From an uncultured bacterium (lineage in GTDB: Bacteria; Bacteroidota; Ignavibacteria; Ignavibacteriales; Melioribacteraceae): a stretch of 64,000 nt of DNA. This document shows positions 11,762-22,858 of this stretch, piece by piece. Positions within the stretch are counted from its first letter, which is position 1; each line of letters starts with the position of its first letter. The notes beneath the pieces were generated by a model. The model did not search any database. It was given only the letters and a program-made list of their open reading frames with translations, and had not been told where the DNA came from. The stretch is taken from positions 10,423 through 74,422 of the forward strand of contig CALDDL010000281.1 in NCBI GenBank assembly GCA_937936675.1. The letters run 5' to 3'. The translations under genes and the position numbers were made by a program.

Positions 11762-13858
11762 ATGGCAAAAAGAGTAGAAATATCGAAAGTTAGAAATATT
11801 GGTATTATGGCGCATATTGATGCAGGCAAAACTACCACTACAGAAAGAATCTTATTTTATACCGGTAAAGTTCACCGTGTGGGTGAAGTGCATGATGGCG
11901 CTGCTACTATGGATTGGATGGAACAGGAAAAAGAAAGAGGAATTACAATCACAAGTGCTGCTACTACAACATCTTGGAGAGAACATCAAATTAATATTAT
12001 TGATACTCCCGGACACGTTGATTTTACAGTTGAAGTAGAAAGATCTTTAAGAGTACTTGATGGAGCTATTGCGTTATTTTGTGCGGTTGGTGGAGTTGAA
12101 CCCCAATCAGAAACAGTATGGCGTCAGGCTGATAAATATGGTGTTCCTAGAGTAGCTTTTGTTAATAAAATGGATAGAACCGGAGCAGATTATTTCCACG
12201 CTGTTGAAATGATGAGAGAAAGACTTGGTGCTAATGCAATACCGGTAGTTCTTCCAATTGGCGAAGGCGATTTATTTGTTGGAACTATTGATTTGATCTC
12301 GATGAAAGCAAGAATGTACACAGAAGATACTTCGGGCTTAACTTTTGAAGATGTAGAAATCCCAAAGAATTTAATGCCTTATGCAACAAAGCATAGAACT
12401 TTAATGTTAGAAGCAGTTTCTGATGTAGATGATTCATTACTTGAGAAATATCTCGAAGGTAAAGAAATTACTCCAGAGGAAGTTCGTGCTGTATTAAGAG
12501 AAGCTACAATCAAATTAAAAATTATTCCTGTGTTTTGTGGTTCGTCTTTCAAGAATAAAGGAATTCAAAAATTATTAGATGCTGTGGTGGATTTTCTACC
12601 TTCTCCTTTAGATGCAGGTGAATTAGTAGCTCATCACATTAATAAAAACGACCAAGTTCTTATTAACATCACTGAAGATGAACATTTTACCGGATTAGCT
12701 TTTAAGATTATGACAGACCCTTACGTAGGTAAATTAACATTCGTAAGAGTTTACAGCGGGAAATTAAAAGCAGGTTCTTACATTTACAATTCTGTAAGCG
12801 GTAAGAAGGAAAGAGTAGGTAGAGTGCTTCAGATGCATGCTAATACTCGTGAAGATATGGATGAGATTAGAGTTGGTGATATTGCAGGTATTGTAGGTCT
12901 TAAATATACTAGAACCGGTGATACTTTATGTACCGAAGATGATGCTATTGTTCTCGAGAAGATGGTATTCCCTGAACCGGTTATTGAAATTGCAATCGAA
13001 CCTAAAACAAAAGCGGATCAGGATAAGTTATCGGAATCTTTAGCTAAATTATCTGATGAAGATCCAACATTTAGAGTAAAAGTGAATGACGAAACAGGTC
13101 AAACTTTAATCGCGGGTATGGGTGAATTACATCTTGAGATTTTAGTTGACAGAATGAAAAGAGAATTTAAAGTTGATGCAAATGTTGGTAAGCCACAGGT
13201 TGCATATAGAGAAACTATTAGAAAAAGTGTTCAAGCTGAAGGTAAGTTTGTCCGTCAATCGGGTGGACGCGGTAAATTCGGTCATGTATGGTTGGAGCTT
13301 TCTCCAAATGAACCGGGTAAAGGATTTGAATTTGAGAATGCAATTGTTGGTGGTGTTGTTCCTAAGGAATTTGTTAATCCTACAATGAATGGTATTATAG
13401 AAGCGATGAGAAATGGTGTAGTTGCCGGATTCCCAATGGTAGATATTAAAGTGAAATTGTTCGATGGTTCTTTCCATGAAGTCGATTCTGATGAAATATC
13501 ATTCAAAGTTGCTGGTTCTATGGGCTTTAAAGCCGGTGCAAAAAATGCTGATCCCGTACTATTAGAACCAATTATGGCGGTAGAAGTAATTACTCCTGAA
13601 GAATATCTTGGCGACATTATGGGAGATATCAATTCAAGAAGAGGTAGAATTGAAGGTTTCCAATCCAGAAAAGATGCTCAGGTAATTAAAGCTAAAGTAC
13701 CGCTTGCTGAAATGTTTGGATATGCTACAATCGTACGTTCTATGACTCAAGGAAGAGCGATATATTCAATGCAATTTTCACATTATTTTGATGTACCAAA
13801 ATCGGTTGCAGAAGCGATTTCTGAAAAAGCTCAAGTGAAAAAATCAGAATCTGCTTAG
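11762..13858 (+). CDS. fusA: Elongation factor G
   Basis: 698 residues. This GTPase drives translocation of tRNAs and mRNA on the ribosome. The GTP-binding motifs are intact: [15 protein letters not shown] (P-loop), DTPGHVDF (switch II) and NKMD. Domain IV and the C-terminal ribosome-binding domains follow in normal order. It is a single full-length copy in the rpsL-rpsG-fusA-tuf segment. Confidence 0.98.
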   Translation: MAKRVEISKVRNIGIMAHIDAGKTTTTERILFYTGKVHRVGEVHDGAATMDWMEQEKERGITITSAATTTSWREHQINIIDTPGHVDFTVEVERSLRVLDGAIALFCAVGGVEPQSETVWRQADKYGVPRVAFVNKMDRTGADYFHAVEMMRERLGANAIPVVLPIGEGDLFVGTIDLISMKARMYTEDTSGLTFEDVEIPKNLMPYATKHRTLMLEAVSDVDDSLLEKYLEGKEITPEEVRAVLREATIKLKIIPVFCGSSFKNKGIQKLLDAVVDFLPSPLDAGELVAHHINKNDQVLINITEDEHFTGLAFKIMTDPYVGKLTFVRVYSGKLKAGSYIYNSVSGKKERVGRVLQMHANTREDMDEIRVGDIAGIVGLKYTRTGDTLCTEDDAIVLEKMVFPEPVIEIAIEPKTKADQDKLSESLAKLSDEDPTFRVKVNDETGQTLIAGMGELHLEILVDRMKREFKVDANVGKPQVAYRETIRKSVQAEGKFVRQSGGRGKFGHVWLELSPNEPGKGFEFENAIVGGVVPKEFVNPTMNGIIEAMRNGVVAGFPMVDIKVKLFDGSFHEVDSDEISFKVAGSMGFKAGAKNADPVLLEPIMAVEVITPEEYLGDIMGDINSRRGRIEGFQSRKDAQVIKAKVPLAEMFGYATIVRSMTQGRAIYSMQFSHYFDVPKSVAEAISEKAQVKKSESA

Positions 13859-13901
13859 TTAATAATATTAAAAACAATTAGAAAATAAAAAGGAGAATCC
13901 G

Positions 13902-15107
13902 ATGGCAAAGGAAAAATTTGATCGTAGTAAACCCCACGTCAATATTGGTACGATCGGACACGTTGATCACGGAAAAACTACATTAACTGCTGCCATTACA
14001 ATGGCATTAGGTAAAAAAGGGCTTTCACAAGTTAGATCTTTCGATTCAATTGATAATGCTCCTGAAGAAAGAGAAAGAGGTATTACAATTGCTACTGCTC
14101 ACGTTGAGTATTCAACTGAGAACAGACATTATGCACACGTTGACTGTCCTGGTCACGCCGATTATGTAAAAAACATGATCACGGGTGCTGCCCAAATGGA
14201 TGGTGCTATTTTAGTTGTTGCTGCTACTGATGGTCCTATGCCACAAACAAGAGAACATATTCTTTTAGCTCGTCAAGTTGGTGTGCCTAGAATAGTTGTT
14301 TTCATGAATAAAGTTGACATGGTTGACGATCCTGAATTAATTGAATTAGTTGAAATGGAGTTAAGAGAATTATTATCCAAATATGAATTCCCTGGTGATG
14401 ATATTCCGATTATTAAAGGTTCAGCTTTACAAGCTCTTGAGGCTGGTACAAGCGATGCAGATCCTTCAGATCCACGTTATCAGTGTATTTGGGATTTAAT
14501 GCAAGCGGTTGATGATTATATTCCTCTCCCTGAAAGAGACGTTGATAAACCATTCTTAATGCCTGTTGAGGACGTTTTCTCAATCACAGGTCGTGGTACT
14601 GTTGCTACGGGTAGAGTTGAAAGAGGTTCTGTTAGAATTCAAGAAGAAGTTGAATTAATCGGTCTTGGTATTCATAAGAAAACAGTTGTTACCGGTGTGG
14701 AAATGTTTAGAAAAGAATTAGATTCAGCTATGGCTGGTGATAATGCCGGTATTCTTTTAAGAGGTGTTGATAAGAAAGAGATTGAAAGAGGAATGGTTCT
14801 TGCAAAAACCGGTTCCATTACTCCTCACTTAGTTTTTGAAGGTGAAGTTTATATCTTATCGAAAGATGAAGGTGGAAGACATACACCATTCTTTAACGGT
14901 TACCGTCCACAGTTCTATTTCAGAACAACAGACGTTACAGGTGTAGCAGAATTACCGGAAGGAACAGAAATGGTTATGCCAGGTGATAGCGTTAAACTTA
15001 AAGTTAATCTTATTGCAGAAATTGCTATGGAAGAAGGTTTAAGATTCGCTATACGTGAAGGCGGCAGAACTGTTGGTGCCGGTGTTGTAACTAAAATTAT
15101 TAAATAA
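13902..15107 (+). CDS. tuf: Elongation factor Tu
   Basis: 401 residues. EF-Tu delivers aminoacyl-tRNA to the ribosome as a GTP complex. GTP-binding motifs [22 protein letters not shown] and NKVD are present, as is the RERGITI effector region. AAAGGAG precedes the ATG at 13902. It is followed by a hairpin and rpsJ; only this tuf copy is visible. Confidence 0.98.
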   Translation: MAKEKFDRSKPHVNIGTIGHVDHGKTTLTAAITMALGKKGLSQVRSFDSIDNAPEERERGITIATAHVEYSTENRHYAHVDCPGHADYVKNMITGAAQMDGAILVVAATDGPMPQTREHILLARQVGVPRIVVFMNKVDMVDDPELIELVEMELRELLSKYEFPGDDIPIIKGSALQALEAGTSDADPSDPRYQCIWDLMQAVDDYIPLPERDVDKPFLMPVEDVFSITGRGTVATGRVERGSVRIQEEVELIGLGIHKKTVVTGVEMFRKELDSAMAGDNAGILLRGVDKKEIERGMVLAKTGSITPHLVFEGEVYILSKDEGGRHTPFFNGYRPQFYFRTTDVTGVAELPEGTEMVMPGDSVKLKVNLIAEIAMEEGLRFAIREGGRTVGAGVVTKIIK

Positions 15108-15129
15108 AATTAAATAATTATGTTTTTTG

Positions 15130-15149
15130 GGGGAAGTTAATGCTTCCCC
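15130..15149 (+). terminator. Short GC hairpin between tuf and rpsJ
   Basis: GGGGAAG at 15130-15136 pairs with CTTCCCC at 15143-15149 around a six-base loop. No T-run follows, so it may be a pause site, a processing site or a weak attenuator rather than a full terminator. It sits about 30 bases before the rpsJ start, where S10 operon leaders occur in other bacteria. Confidence 0.45.
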
Positions 15150-15178
15150 TCAAAGAATGATTAAAAGGAGATTGTGAA

Positions 15179-15487
15179 GTGCCCGGTCAAAAGATCAGAA
15201 TAAAGTTGAAATCATACGATCATATTTTAATTGATAAGTCAACTGAGAGAATCATCAAGACTGTAAAAACTACAGGTGCATACGTTTCGGGTCCGATTCC
15301 ACTTCCAACAAAGAGAACTGTATTTACCGTATTAAGGTCTCCACATGTTGATAAGAAATCACGTGAGCAGTTTGAAATTAGGGCTCATAAACGGATTATA
15401 GATATTCACAACTCAACTAACAAAACCGTCGATGCATTAGGTAAATTAGATATACCGGCGGGTGTAGATATTGAGATTAAGTTATAA
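15179..15487 (+). CDS. rpsJ: 30S ribosomal protein S10
   Basis: 102 residues from a GTG at 15179 preceded by AAGGAG. S10 is a 30S head protein and, as NusE, joins transcription antitermination complexes and can bind the NusG KOW domain. The RIKLKSYDH start and the [16 protein letters not shown] loop are typical. It opens the S10 block. Confidence 0.97.
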   Translation: MPGQKIRIKLKSYDHILIDKSTERIIKTVKTTGAYVSGPIPLPTKRTVFTVLRSPHVDKKSREQFEIRAHKRIIDIHNSTNKTVDALGKLDIPAGVDIEIKL

Positions 15488-15498
15488 GGATTACATAA

Positions 15499-16119
15499 AT
15501 GCCTGGAATGTTAGCTAAAAAAATTGGAATGACTACAATATTTGCCGAGAATGGTAATGCTATACCTGTCTCTGTTCTTCAGGCAGGTCCTTGTATTGTT
15601 TATTCGGTCAAATCGAAAGATACTGACGGATATGAAGCCATTCAGCTTGGATTTGGTGAGAAAAAAGAAAAATCTGCTAATAAAGCGCAGCTTGAATATT
15701 ATAAAAAGAATGGGTTGAAAGTGCCATTTTTATTACAAGAGTTTAGAAATTATGAGACTCCTAATTATAAAGTTGGCGATGAAATTAAAGTGGAAATGTT
15801 TCAAGTCGGAGAAAAAGTAAAAGTATCCGGTAAAAGCAAAGGAAAAGGTTTCCAAGGTGTTATGAAACGTCATAATTTTGGCGGTGTCGGTGGAACAACT
15901 CACGGTCAAAGTGATCGTTTAAGAGCTCCCGGATCAATTGGTTCTTCATCTTATCCTTCAAGAGTTTTTAAAGGTATGAAGATGGCGGGTCGTATGGGTT
16001 TCGAAAATGTAACTGTAAGGAATCTTAAGGTTGTAAAAGTAGATACAGATAAAAATTTAATATTAGTTCAGGGTGCAGTACCCGGTGCTATTAATTCAAT
16101 TGTTACCATTAATAAATAA
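15499..16119 (+). CDS. rplC: 50S ribosomal protein L3
   Basis: 206 residues. L3 initiates 50S assembly and reaches toward the peptidyl transferase centre. The loop near FGGVGGTTHGQSDRLRAPGS is conserved. It lies 11 bp after rpsJ and 10 bp before the rplD start used here. Confidence 0.97.
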   Translation: MPGMLAKKIGMTTIFAENGNAIPVSVLQAGPCIVYSVKSKDTDGYEAIQLGFGEKKEKSANKAQLEYYKKNGLKVPFLLQEFRNYETPNYKVGDEIKVEMFQVGEKVKVSGKSKGKGFQGVMKRHNFGGVGGTTHGQSDRLRAPGSIGSSSYPSRVFKGMKMAGRMGFENVTVRNLKVVKVDTDKNLILVQGAVPGAINSIVTINK

Positions 16120-16129
16120 TTGTGTGAAA

Positions 16130-16756
16130 ATGAAACTAGATGTTTATAAAGTTGACGGTACCAAATCTGGTGAAACTATTGAGCTATCGAAAGATATATT
16201 CGAGATCGAACCTAATGACCACGTATTATATTTATCAGTGAAAGCGTATTTGGCTAATCAAAGACAAGGTACACATAAGGCAAAAGAAAGAAGTGAAGTA
16301 AGAGGCGGCGGTAAGAAACCATGGAGTCAGAAAGGAAGAGGCGGTGCTAGAGCCGGTACTTCTCGCTCTCCACTTTGGGTTGGCGGCGGTACTATTTTTG
16401 GACCTAAGCCACGTGATTACTCTCAGAAATTAAATAAAAAAGTCGTCTCTTTAGCTCGTAAATCTGCTCTTTCATATAAAGCTAAAGCTAATCAGATTGT
16501 TATTGTTGAAGACTTCAACTATGATTCACCTAAAACAAAGAATTTTGCAGATTTATTTGCTGCTCTTAATTTGACAGGTAAAAAGTCTTTATTCTTAACG
16601 GATGGTTATAAGGAAATAATTTATAAATCAGGCAGAAATATTCCAAAAGTAAATATCTTGGAAGCTAATAAAGCATCTGCTTATGATTTAGTAAATAATC
16701 AAGTAGTGGTTCTTCAAAAGAGTGCACTAAAATCATTAGAAAGTACTATTAATTAA
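16130..16756 (+). CDS. rplD: 50S ribosomal protein L4
   Basis: 208 residues from ATG at 16130 (MKLDVYKVDG); GTG at 16124 is an alternative. The frame is open further upstream into rplC, but that extension would overlap L3 and is not expected. L4 lines the peptide exit tunnel; its extended loop (GGGKKPWSQKGRGGARAG) is intact. In E. coli L4 autoregulates the S10 operon. Confidence 0.96.
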   Translation: MKLDVYKVDGTKSGETIELSKDIFEIEPNDHVLYLSVKAYLANQRQGTHKAKERSEVRGGGKKPWSQKGRGGARAGTSRSPLWVGGGTIFGPKPRDYSQKLNKKVVSLARKSALSYKAKANQIVIVEDFNYDSPKTKNFADLFAALNLTGKKSLFLTDGYKEIIYKSGRNIPKVNILEANKASAYDLVNNQVVVLQKSALKSLESTIN

Positions 16757-16772
16757 TATCTGGTTGATAAAG

Positions 16773-17069
16773 ATGCGAAATATTTTAATAAAACCTTTGA
16801 TAACTGAAAAAATGACCGGCATTAGCGAAAAGGATCCTGCAAAATTTGGGTTTCTTGTGGATATTGATGCTAATAAGATTTCGATAGCTAAATCACTTAA
16901 AGAGAAATTTAATGTAGATGTAGTTTCGGTTAATACAGTACGTTACAAAGGCAAAACAAAGACACAGTTTACCCGTAAAGGAAGATTTTCGGGTTCAACA
17001 CCAAAGTTTAAGAAAGCGATTGTTACCTTGAAAGAAGGTCAAACAATAGATATTTTTGGACAAGCATAG
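16773..17069 (+). CDS. rplW: 50S ribosomal protein L23
   Basis: 98 residues from ATG at 16773; a TTG at 16764 would add three residues without a better ribosome binding site. L23 lies at the tunnel exit and docks trigger factor and the signal recognition particle. The ILIKPLITEKM start and the VNTVRYKGKTK segment are typical. Confidence 0.95.
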   Translation: MRNILIKPLITEKMTGISEKDPAKFGFLVDIDANKISIAKSLKEKFNVDVVSVNTVRYKGKTKTQFTRKGRFSGSTPKFKKAIVTLKEGQTIDIFGQA

Positions 17070-17095
17070 GATTTCCTGAATTGGAGCGAGTTTAA

Positions 17096-17920
17096 ATGGC
17101 AATTAGAAAATTAAAACCAAATACGCCCGGAACAAGATTTGCATCTTATTCTACTTTCGAGGAAGTTACTAAATCGACACCCGAGAAATCTTTAACGAGT
17201 CCGTTAAAGAAATCCGGCGGTAGAAACAGTGATGGTAGAGTAACTTCTCGACATAGAGGCGGCGGACATAAGAGAAGATATAGAATTATCGATTTCAGAA
17301 GAGAGAAATTTGGTATTCCAGCAAAAGTATTTTCCATTGAATATGATCCGAACAGATCGTCAAGAATTGCATTATTACATTATGCCGATGGTGAAAAGAG
17401 ATATATTATTGCACCTAACGGATTAAAAGTCGGTGATTCTTTAATGTCAGGACCCGGTTCTGAAATTAAAGTTGGAAATGCACTTGCAATTAAAGATTTA
17501 CCACTTGGCAGCACTCTTCATAACGTAGAGATTAAGCCGGGTAAAGGTGGACAGATAGGAAGATCAGCAGGTACAGCTATTCAATTAATGGCTAAAGAAG
17601 GGAAAATGGCTACATTAAAATTACCTTCTGGTGAAGTAAGAATGGTTTCGGTAGAATGTATAGCTACTTACGGAAGTGTTGGAAATGCTGATCATGAGAA
17701 TATTAGTTTAGGTAAAGCAGGCAGAAGCAGATGGTTAGGAAGAAGACCACATAATAGAGGTGTTACCATGAACCCTGTTGATCACCCGATGGGTGGTGGT
17801 GAAGGAAAGACTTCAGGCGGCGGGCATCCGGTTTCTCCATGGGGTCAAAGAGCCAAAGGATTTAAAACTAGAAAGAAAAAGAATCCAACTAATAAATATA
17901 TTGTTAAGAGAAGAAAATAG
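17096..17920 (+). CDS. rplB: 50S ribosomal protein L2
   Basis: 274 residues, full length. L2 is needed for subunit joining and peptidyl transferase activity. The C-terminal region near the catalytic centre ([13 protein letters not shown]) with its conserved histidine is intact, followed by a basic tail ending in KYIVKRRK. Confidence 0.98.
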   Translation: MAIRKLKPNTPGTRFASYSTFEEVTKSTPEKSLTSPLKKSGGRNSDGRVTSRHRGGGHKRRYRIIDFRREKFGIPAKVFSIEYDPNRSSRIALLHYADGEKRYIIAPNGLKVGDSLMSGPGSEIKVGNALAIKDLPLGSTLHNVEIKPGKGGQIGRSAGTAIQLMAKEGKMATLKLPSGEVRMVSVECIATYGSVGNADHENISLGKAGRSRWLGRRPHNRGVTMNPVDHPMGGGEGKTSGGGHPVSPWGQRAKGFKTRKKKNPTNKYIVKRRK

Positions 17921-17928
17921 AGTAGGAT

Positions 17929-18216
17929 ATGCCAAGATCAGTCAAAAAAGGTCCATTTATAAGCGTCAAATTAATGCAGAAAGTTAGAAAGCTCAACGAG
18001 ACTAATCAGAAAAAGATTATTAAGACTTGGAGCAGAGCGAGTACAATTACTCCTGAATTCGTGGGACACACTATTGCTGTCCATAACGGTAAACAAATGA
18101 TACCGGTGTATGTATCTGAAAATATGGTCGGTCATAAGTTAGGTGAGTTCTCTCCGACTAGAATATTCAGAGGACATCCGGGAACTAAAGCTGAAAAAGC
18201 GTCAAAAGTAAAGTGA
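17929..18216 (+). CDS. rpsS: 30S ribosomal protein S19
   Basis: 95 residues. S19 binds the 30S head with S13. The PRSVKKGPF start and the [23 protein letters not shown] core are diagnostic. It follows rplB by 8 bp in the conserved order. Confidence 0.97.
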   Translation: MPRSVKKGPFISVKLMQKVRKLNETNQKKIIKTWSRASTITPEFVGHTIAVHNGKQMIPVYVSENMVGHKLGEFSPTRIFRGHPGTKAEKASKVK

Positions 18217-18232
18217 TTATAGGATAAAGATA

Positions 18233-18577
18233 ATGGAAGCTAAAGCTACTCATAGATATATTGGTTCATCACCACGCAAAATGCGCTTAGTGATCGATTT
18301 AATCAGAGGAAAATCTGTTAATCAAGCGATTGAAATACTTCACTTCAATCCTAAACATTCATCAAAGCCAGCTGAAAAAGTTTTACGTTCGGCTGTATCT
18401 AATCTTATGAATAAAGATGAAAATACAAAGCATGATGCATCGGATATGATTGTAAAAGAAGCATTTGTTAATCAAGGACCAACATTGAAGAGGATTTCAC
18501 CCGCGCCAATGGGCAGGGCTTATAGGATTAGAAAACGTTCTAACCACTTAACCATAGTGGTAGCAACAAAAAGTTAA
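18233..18577 (+). CDS. rplV: 50S ribosomal protein L22
   Basis: 114 residues. L22 lines the exit tunnel at the constriction facing L4. The SPRKMRLVIDLIRGK start and the hairpin PAPMGRAYRIRKRSNH are intact with no insertion at the macrolide-related loop. It is 15 bp before rpsC. Confidence 0.97.
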   Translation: MEAKATHRYIGSSPRKMRLVIDLIRGKSVNQAIEILHFNPKHSSKPAEKVLRSAVSNLMNKDENTKHDASDMIVKEAFVNQGPTLKRISPAPMGRAYRIRKRSNHLTIVVATKS

Positions 18578-18592
18578 TTTTAGGAGGATTTT

Positions 18593-19234
18593 TTGGGTCA
18601 GAAGACACATCCAATCGGTTTTAGAGTCGGTATTATTAGAGGCTGGGAATCTAACTGGTATGAAAATAAGAGTTATGCCGGTAAATTAGCCGAAGACAAA
18701 AAATTAAGAATTTATATTCGTAAAAGACTCCAGAATGCCGGTATATCATCAATTATTATTGATCGTACCTCGAAGAATGTAATAATCACTATTCATACTT
18801 CAAGACCCGGTGTTGTAATTGGAAAGAGCGGAAAAGAGATTGCACAGATCGAACAGGAATTAAAATCTATTACTGACAAAGAAGTAAAAGTTCAGATAAC
18901 AGAGATCAAGAGACCTGAACTTGATGCATATCTGGTTGCAGAAAATATTGCAAAACAGCTCGAAGGAAGAATATCATTCAGAAGAGCAATGAAGCAAGCG
19001 ATTACTTCTGCTATGAGAATGGGAGCTGAAGGAATCAGAATTATGTGTGCCGGTCGTCTTGGCGGGGCAGAAATGGCTCGTACCGATCAGTACAAAGAAG
19101 GTAGAATTCCGTTGCATACAATTAGAGCTGATATAGATTATGCTACTGCAACAGGAAATACGATTTACGGAGCCATCGGTGTAAAAGTGTGGATTTGCCG
19201 TGGTGAAATTTTAGGTAAAAGATTATCGGAATAA
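18593..19234 (+). CDS. rpsC: 30S ribosomal protein S3
   Basis: 213 residues from a TTG at 18593, set by GGAGG five bases upstream. S3 lies at the mRNA entry channel and has helicase-related roles with S4 and S5. The KH domain ([15 protein letters not shown]) and the C-terminal [21 protein letters not shown] core are present. Confidence 0.97.
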   Translation: MGQKTHPIGFRVGIIRGWESNWYENKSYAGKLAEDKKLRIYIRKRLQNAGISSIIIDRTSKNVIITIHTSRPGVVIGKSGKEIAQIEQELKSITDKEVKVQITEIKRPELDAYLVAENIAKQLEGRISFRRAMKQAITSAMRMGAEGIRIMCAGRLGGAEMARTDQYKEGRIPLHTIRADIDYATATGNTIYGAIGVKVWICRGEILGKRLSE

Positions 19235-19246
19235 GGAGTATTCTCT

Positions 19247-19666
19247 ATGTTAATGCCGAAAAGAGTAAAATATAGAAAAGCGCAACGAGGAAGTAGAGCC
19301 GGTAAAGCTATGAGAGGTCATTTGGTTGCATTTGGTGATTTCGGATTGAAAGCTCAGCAAGATGGCTGGATTACTAGCCGTCAGATAGAAGCATGTAGAG
19401 TTGCTCTATCAAGAAAAATGAAAAGAGATGGTAAAGCTTGGATTAGAATTTTTCCTGATAAGCCAGTTTCTAAGAAACCGCTCGAAACAAGAATGGGTAA
19501 AGGTAAAGGTTCACCCGAATTTTGGGTTGCCGTGGTTAAGCCCGGAAGAATTTTATTTGAAGTAAATGGTGTTGATAAAGCTACTGCTCACGAAGCTTTG
19601 GAGTTAGCAGCTCATAAATTACCAATCAAAGTTAAAATTGTTCAAAGACCGGATTACGAATCATAA
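19247..19666 (+). CDS. rplP: 50S ribosomal protein L16
   Basis: 139 residues. ATG at 19247 has AAGGAG eight bases upstream; a second ATG at 19253 is the next alternative. L16 sits near the A-site tRNA elbow. The [13 protein letters not shown] start and the [19 protein letters not shown] region are typical. Confidence 0.97.
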   Translation: MLMPKRVKYRKAQRGSRAGKAMRGHLVAFGDFGLKAQQDGWITSRQIEACRVALSRKMKRDGKAWIRIFPDKPVSKKPLETRMGKGKGSPEFWVAVVKPGRILFEVNGVDKATAHEALELAAHKLPIKVKIVQRPDYES

Positions 19667-19680
19667 AATAGGGTTGCGAA

Positions 19681-19911
19681 ATGAAGATTTACGAAATTAG
19701 AGAAATGACGACTGATGAAATCGCCAAAAGAATTTTGGAAGAAGAAGGAAACTTGATCGATTTAAGATTTCAGCACGAGTTAAAAAATTTATCTAATACT
19801 GCAAAATTACGCAATGTTAAAAAAGACATTGCCAAGCTAAAAACGGTTCTTAAAGAGCGTGAATTGCAGGATTTGAAAACCTCAAAGGAAAATAAAGAAG
19901 GAGTCAATTGA
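19681..19911 (+). CDS. rpmC: 50S ribosomal protein L29
   Basis: 76 residues, two helices with the conserved [28 protein letters not shown] segment shared by L29 proteins. It lies at the tunnel exit next to L23. Its TGA stop overlaps the TTG start of rpsQ in a TTGA junction, implying translational coupling. Confidence 0.95.
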   Translation: MKIYEIREMTTDEIAKRILEEEGNLIDLRFQHELKNLSNTAKLRNVKKDIAKLKTVLKERELQDLKTSKENKEGVN

Positions 19912-20174
19912 GTTCTATGCTTACAAGAACATTAAGAAAGGTAAGGATTGGCACCGTAGTTAGTAATAAGATGAATAAAAGCATTTTGGTTGCGATAGAA
20001 AGACGTGTAGCTCATCCTCTATACAAGAAATATTTTAAGAGTACTACAAATTTAATGGCTCATGATGAAAAGAACGAGTGCAGCATAGGCGACGTAGTGA
20101 AAATTATGGAAACACGTCCTTTGAGCAAAAGAAAAAAATGGCGCCTTGTAGAAATTGTAGAAAAAGCTAAGTAA
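19908..20174 (+). CDS. rpsQ: 30S ribosomal protein S17
   Basis: 88 residues from a TTG at 19908 that overlaps the rpmC stop; AAGGAG sits four bases upstream. S17 is a primary 16S rRNA-binding protein with an OB fold. The core [16 protein letters not shown] and [17 protein letters not shown] is typical. Confidence 0.95.
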   Translation: MSSMLTRTLRKVRIGTVVSNKMNKSILVAIERRVAHPLYKKYFKSTTNLMAHDEKNECSIGDVVKIMETRPLSKRKKWRLVEIVEKAK

Positions 20175-20195
20175 AAGTTCAGGAGTTTTTATACC

Positions 20196-20564
20196 ATGAT
20201 TCAAGAAGAAAGCAATTTAGTAGTTGCCGATAATTCAGGAGCTAAAAAAATCAGGTGCATTCGTGTACTTGGAGGTAGTAATAGAAGATATGCTTCTGTT
20301 GGTGACTTAATTGTAGTAAGTGTTAAATCTGCCATACCGGGCGGAGGTGTCAAAAAAGGAGAGGTTTCTCGTGCTGTTGTTGTTAGAACTAAAAAAGAAG
20401 TTCGTCGTACTGATGGCTCTTATATTAGATTTGACGAAAACGCAGCCGTACTCTTAAATGCACAAAATGAACCAAAAGGAACACGTATTTTCGGACCGGT
20501 AGCCAGAGAATTGAGAGATAAGAAATTTATGAAGATCGTCTCTTTGGCTCCAGAGGTTCTTTAA
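20196..20564 (+). CDS. rplN: 50S ribosomal protein L14
   Basis: 122 residues, standard length. L14 forms an intersubunit bridge and is the docking site of the silencing factor RsfS. The start with [18 protein letters not shown] and the end with [12 protein letters not shown] are diagnostic. It opens the spc block. Confidence 0.98.
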   Translation: MIQEESNLVVADNSGAKKIRCIRVLGGSNRRYASVGDLIVVSVKSAIPGGGVKKGEVSRAVVVRTKKEVRRTDGSYIRFDENAAVLLNAQNEPKGTRIFGPVARELRDKKFMKIVSLAPEVL

Positions 20565-20578
20565 TAAGGGAAATAAAA

Positions 20579-20905
20579 ATGAAGATTCGTAAAAATGATA
20601 ATGTAGTTGTTTTAGCCGGAAATTCTAAAGGTAAAACCGGAAAAATATTGAAGGTATTTCCTGAAGTTAATCGGGTAATTGTTGAAGGCGTTAATATACG
20701 CAAGCGACACACAAAGCCATCGCAGAAAAATCAGCAGGGTGGTATAATTGAAAAAGAAGCTCCAATTAATGTTTCTAACGTGGCAATTTTAGACCCCAAA
20801 TCCAATAAAGCTTCGCGTGTTGGTGCTAAAGTGATTATCGATGAAAAAACCGGTAAACAGAAAAGAGCAAGAATAAGCAAAGCCAGCGGCGAAATGTTGC
20901 AATAA
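20579..20905 (+). CDS. rplX: 50S ribosomal protein L24
   Basis: 108 residues with an N-terminal KOW motif ([19 protein letters not shown]). L24 is one of the two proteins that start 50S assembly and lies at the tunnel exit. It sits 14 bp after rplN. Confidence 0.96.
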   Translation: MKIRKNDNVVVLAGNSKGKTGKILKVFPEVNRVIVEGVNIRKRHTKPSQKNQQGGIIEKEAPINVSNVAILDPKSNKASRVGAKVIIDEKTGKQKRARISKASGEMLQ

Positions 20906-20924
20906 TTAAAGGTTTATAAGAGAA

Positions 20925-21587
20925 ATGGCAAAGACAAAAGAAAAAGTAGAAAAAACTGAAAAACAGGGCAAAAAAGCTAAAGCACCCGTGGAAGCTCCGG
21001 CTCCTAAAGAAGCTGCCGCTCCACAGCCTAAGATTCCTGCTCGCTTATATGAAAAATATAAAACCGAGATTGTTCCAAAATTAAAAGAACAATTCTCTTA
21101 CAAGAGTGTTATGCAGGTTCCTCGTCTTCATAAGATTGTTATTAATATGGGTGTAGGAGAAGCCGCTTCGGATCAGAAAATTTTAGATGAAGCGATTAAA
21201 GATCTTGAAACTATCACCGGTCAAAAACCTTCTGTTAGAATTGCTAAGAAAGCTATTTCTAATTTCAAACTTAGAGAAGGAATGAAAATCGGTGCTAAAG
21301 TAACTCTAAGAACTGATATCATGTATGAATTTCTTGATAGATTTATTTCATTAGTTCTTCCTCGAGTTCGTGATTTCAAAGGTATTCCTGATAAGTCATT
21401 TGACGGAAGAGGTAATTATACACTTGGTTTGAAAGAACAAGTTATTTTCCCTGAAATCAATGCAGATAAAGTAACTAAAATTTTAGGAATGGATATAACA
21501 TTCGTAACATCGGCTAAGACAGACAAGGAAGCATTTGAATTGTTAGCTGCATTTGGAATGCCTTTCCGTAAAAAGGAAATTAATTAA
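20925..21587 (+). CDS. rplE: 50S ribosomal protein L5 with N-terminal extension
   Basis: 220 residues; L5 is normally about 180. The conserved protein begins near residue 38 ([16 protein letters not shown]). About 36 residues before it are rich in Lys, Ala, Pro and Glu and look disordered. The L5 core ([38 protein letters not shown]) is complete. L5 binds 5S rRNA with L18 in the central protuberance. No internal ATG with a ribosome binding site fits a shorter start, so the extension seems real. Confidence 0.95.
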   Translation: MAKTKEKVEKTEKQGKKAKAPVEAPAPKEAAAPQPKIPARLYEKYKTEIVPKLKEQFSYKSVMQVPRLHKIVINMGVGEAASDQKILDEAIKDLETITGQKPSVRIAKKAISNFKLREGMKIGAKVTLRTDIMYEFLDRFISLVLPRVRDFKGIPDKSFDGRGNYTLGLKEQVIFPEINADKVTKILGMDITFVTSAKTDKEAFELLAAFGMPFRKKEIN

Positions 21588-21597
21588 AGGTTATTAT

Positions 21598-21867
21598 ATG
21601 GCAAGAAAAAGTTTATTAGCTAGAGAAGCAAAAAGAAAAGTAATGGTCGCTAAATTTGCTGAAAAAAGAAAAGAATTGAAAGAGAGTGGTGATTATGATG
21701 CTTTGCAGCTTCTACCAAGAAATTCTGCTAAGGTAAGATTACATAATCGTTGTCAAATTTCAGGCAGACCTAGAGCATATTATAGAAAATTTGGAATTTC
21801 ACGTCTCGTTTTCAGGGAAATGGCTCTTAAAGGTGAAATTCCCGGTGTAAAAAAATCAAGTTGGTAA
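21598..21867 (+). CDS. rpsN: 30S ribosomal protein S14 (long, zinc-free form)
   Basis: 89 residues from ATG at 21598, 10 bp after rplE; the open frame reaches back into rplE, but [13 protein letters not shown] is the normal start. The long length and absence of CxxC pairs mark the zinc-independent type. The core [20 protein letters not shown] is conserved. S14 is a late-binding 30S head protein. Confidence 0.96.
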   Translation: MARKSLLAREAKRKVMVAKFAEKRKELKESGDYDALQLLPRNSAKVRLHNRCQISGRPRAYYRKFGISRLVFREMALKGEIPGVKKSSW

Positions 21868-21885
21868 TAAGAGGAGAATTAGTAA

Positions 21886-22281
21886 ATGCCAGTTAACGAC
21901 CCGATTGCAGATTTTCTAACAAGAATAAGAAATGCAGTTAAAGCGCGTAAAAAAGTTGTGGATATACCTTCATCTAAAATGAAAGTAAACTTAGCTGAAA
22001 TATTAAAAACTAATAGGTTTATTAAAGATTATAGTATAGTTGAAGATAATAAACAGAACATATTAAAGGTTCAGCTTCAGTATATTGGTGGTGTTCCTTC
22101 AATTAGCGGATTGAGAAAGATTAGTTCTCCCGGTTTAAGAAGATATACTGATAAAAATGGTATCCCTAGAGTCTATAATGGTTTAGGTATTGCAGTAGTA
22201 TCGACTTCAAAAGGATTATTAACAGATAAACAAGCAAGAAACGAATCTATCGGCGGTGAAATAATCTGCCATATTTGGTAA
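21886..22281 (+). CDS. rpsH: 30S ribosomal protein S8
   Basis: 131 residues. S8 binds helix 21 of 16S rRNA and in E. coli represses the spc operon. The MPVNDPIADFLTRIRNA start and the C-terminal GLGIAVVSTSKGLLTD segment are typical. A GAGGAG ribosome binding site precedes the ATG. Confidence 0.97.
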   Translation: MPVNDPIADFLTRIRNAVKARKKVVDIPSSKMKVNLAEILKTNRFIKDYSIVEDNKQNILKVQLQYIGGVPSISGLRKISSPGLRRYTDKNGIPRVYNGLGIAVVSTSKGLLTDKQARNESIGGEIICHIW

Positions 22282-22300
22282 AATTTGTGAGGAATAAGAA

Positions 22301-22837
22301 GTGTCAAGAGTTGGTAAAAAACCGGTAAACGTAAAAGACGTAACAGTTACCTTAGCTGATGGTTTTGTAAAGGTTAAAGGTAAGCTTGGTGAGCTTCAGA
22401 CTAAAGTTCATCCGAATATGAAAATTGAAATTCAGGATACTGAATTAATTGTTTCTCGTCCGGATGAAACAAAAGTAAATAAAGCACTTCATGGATTGAC
22501 GAGAGCTTTAATACAGAATATGGTTACTGGAGTAACTGAAGGTTATGTTAAAACATTGGATATAGTAGGTGTTGGTTTCAAAGCAGAAGCAAAAACTAAT
22601 GGTGTGTTATTTAACTTAGGTTTTTCACATCCTATCTTTTTCCAAGTTCCGGAAGAAGTGAAGTTAGAAGTAATTACTCCAACACAATTAAAAGTATCCG
22701 GAAGTGATAAAGAATTAATTGGCTTAGTTGCCGCAAAAATTCGTTCACTCAAGAAACCTGAGCCATATAAAGGTAAAGGTATTAAATACTCTAATGAAGT
22801 TATCATTCGTAAAGCTGGTAAAACAGCCGGCAAGTAA
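22301..22837 (+). CDS. rplF: 50S ribosomal protein L6
   Basis: 178 residues from a GTG at 22301, preceded by GAGGA. L6 has two similar domains and lies near the sarcin-ricin loop. The core LDIVGVGFKAE and the C-terminal KPEPYKGKGIKYSNE are diagnostic. Confidence 0.97.
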   Translation: MSRVGKKPVNVKDVTVTLADGFVKVKGKLGELQTKVHPNMKIEIQDTELIVSRPDETKVNKALHGLTRALIQNMVTGVTEGYVKTLDIVGVGFKAEAKTNGVLFNLGFSHPIFFQVPEEVKLEVITPTQLKVSGSDKELIGLVAAKIRSLKKPEPYKGKGIKYSNEVIIRKAGKTAGK

Positions 22838-22858
22838 CAGCAGGAGACAGGAAATAAA

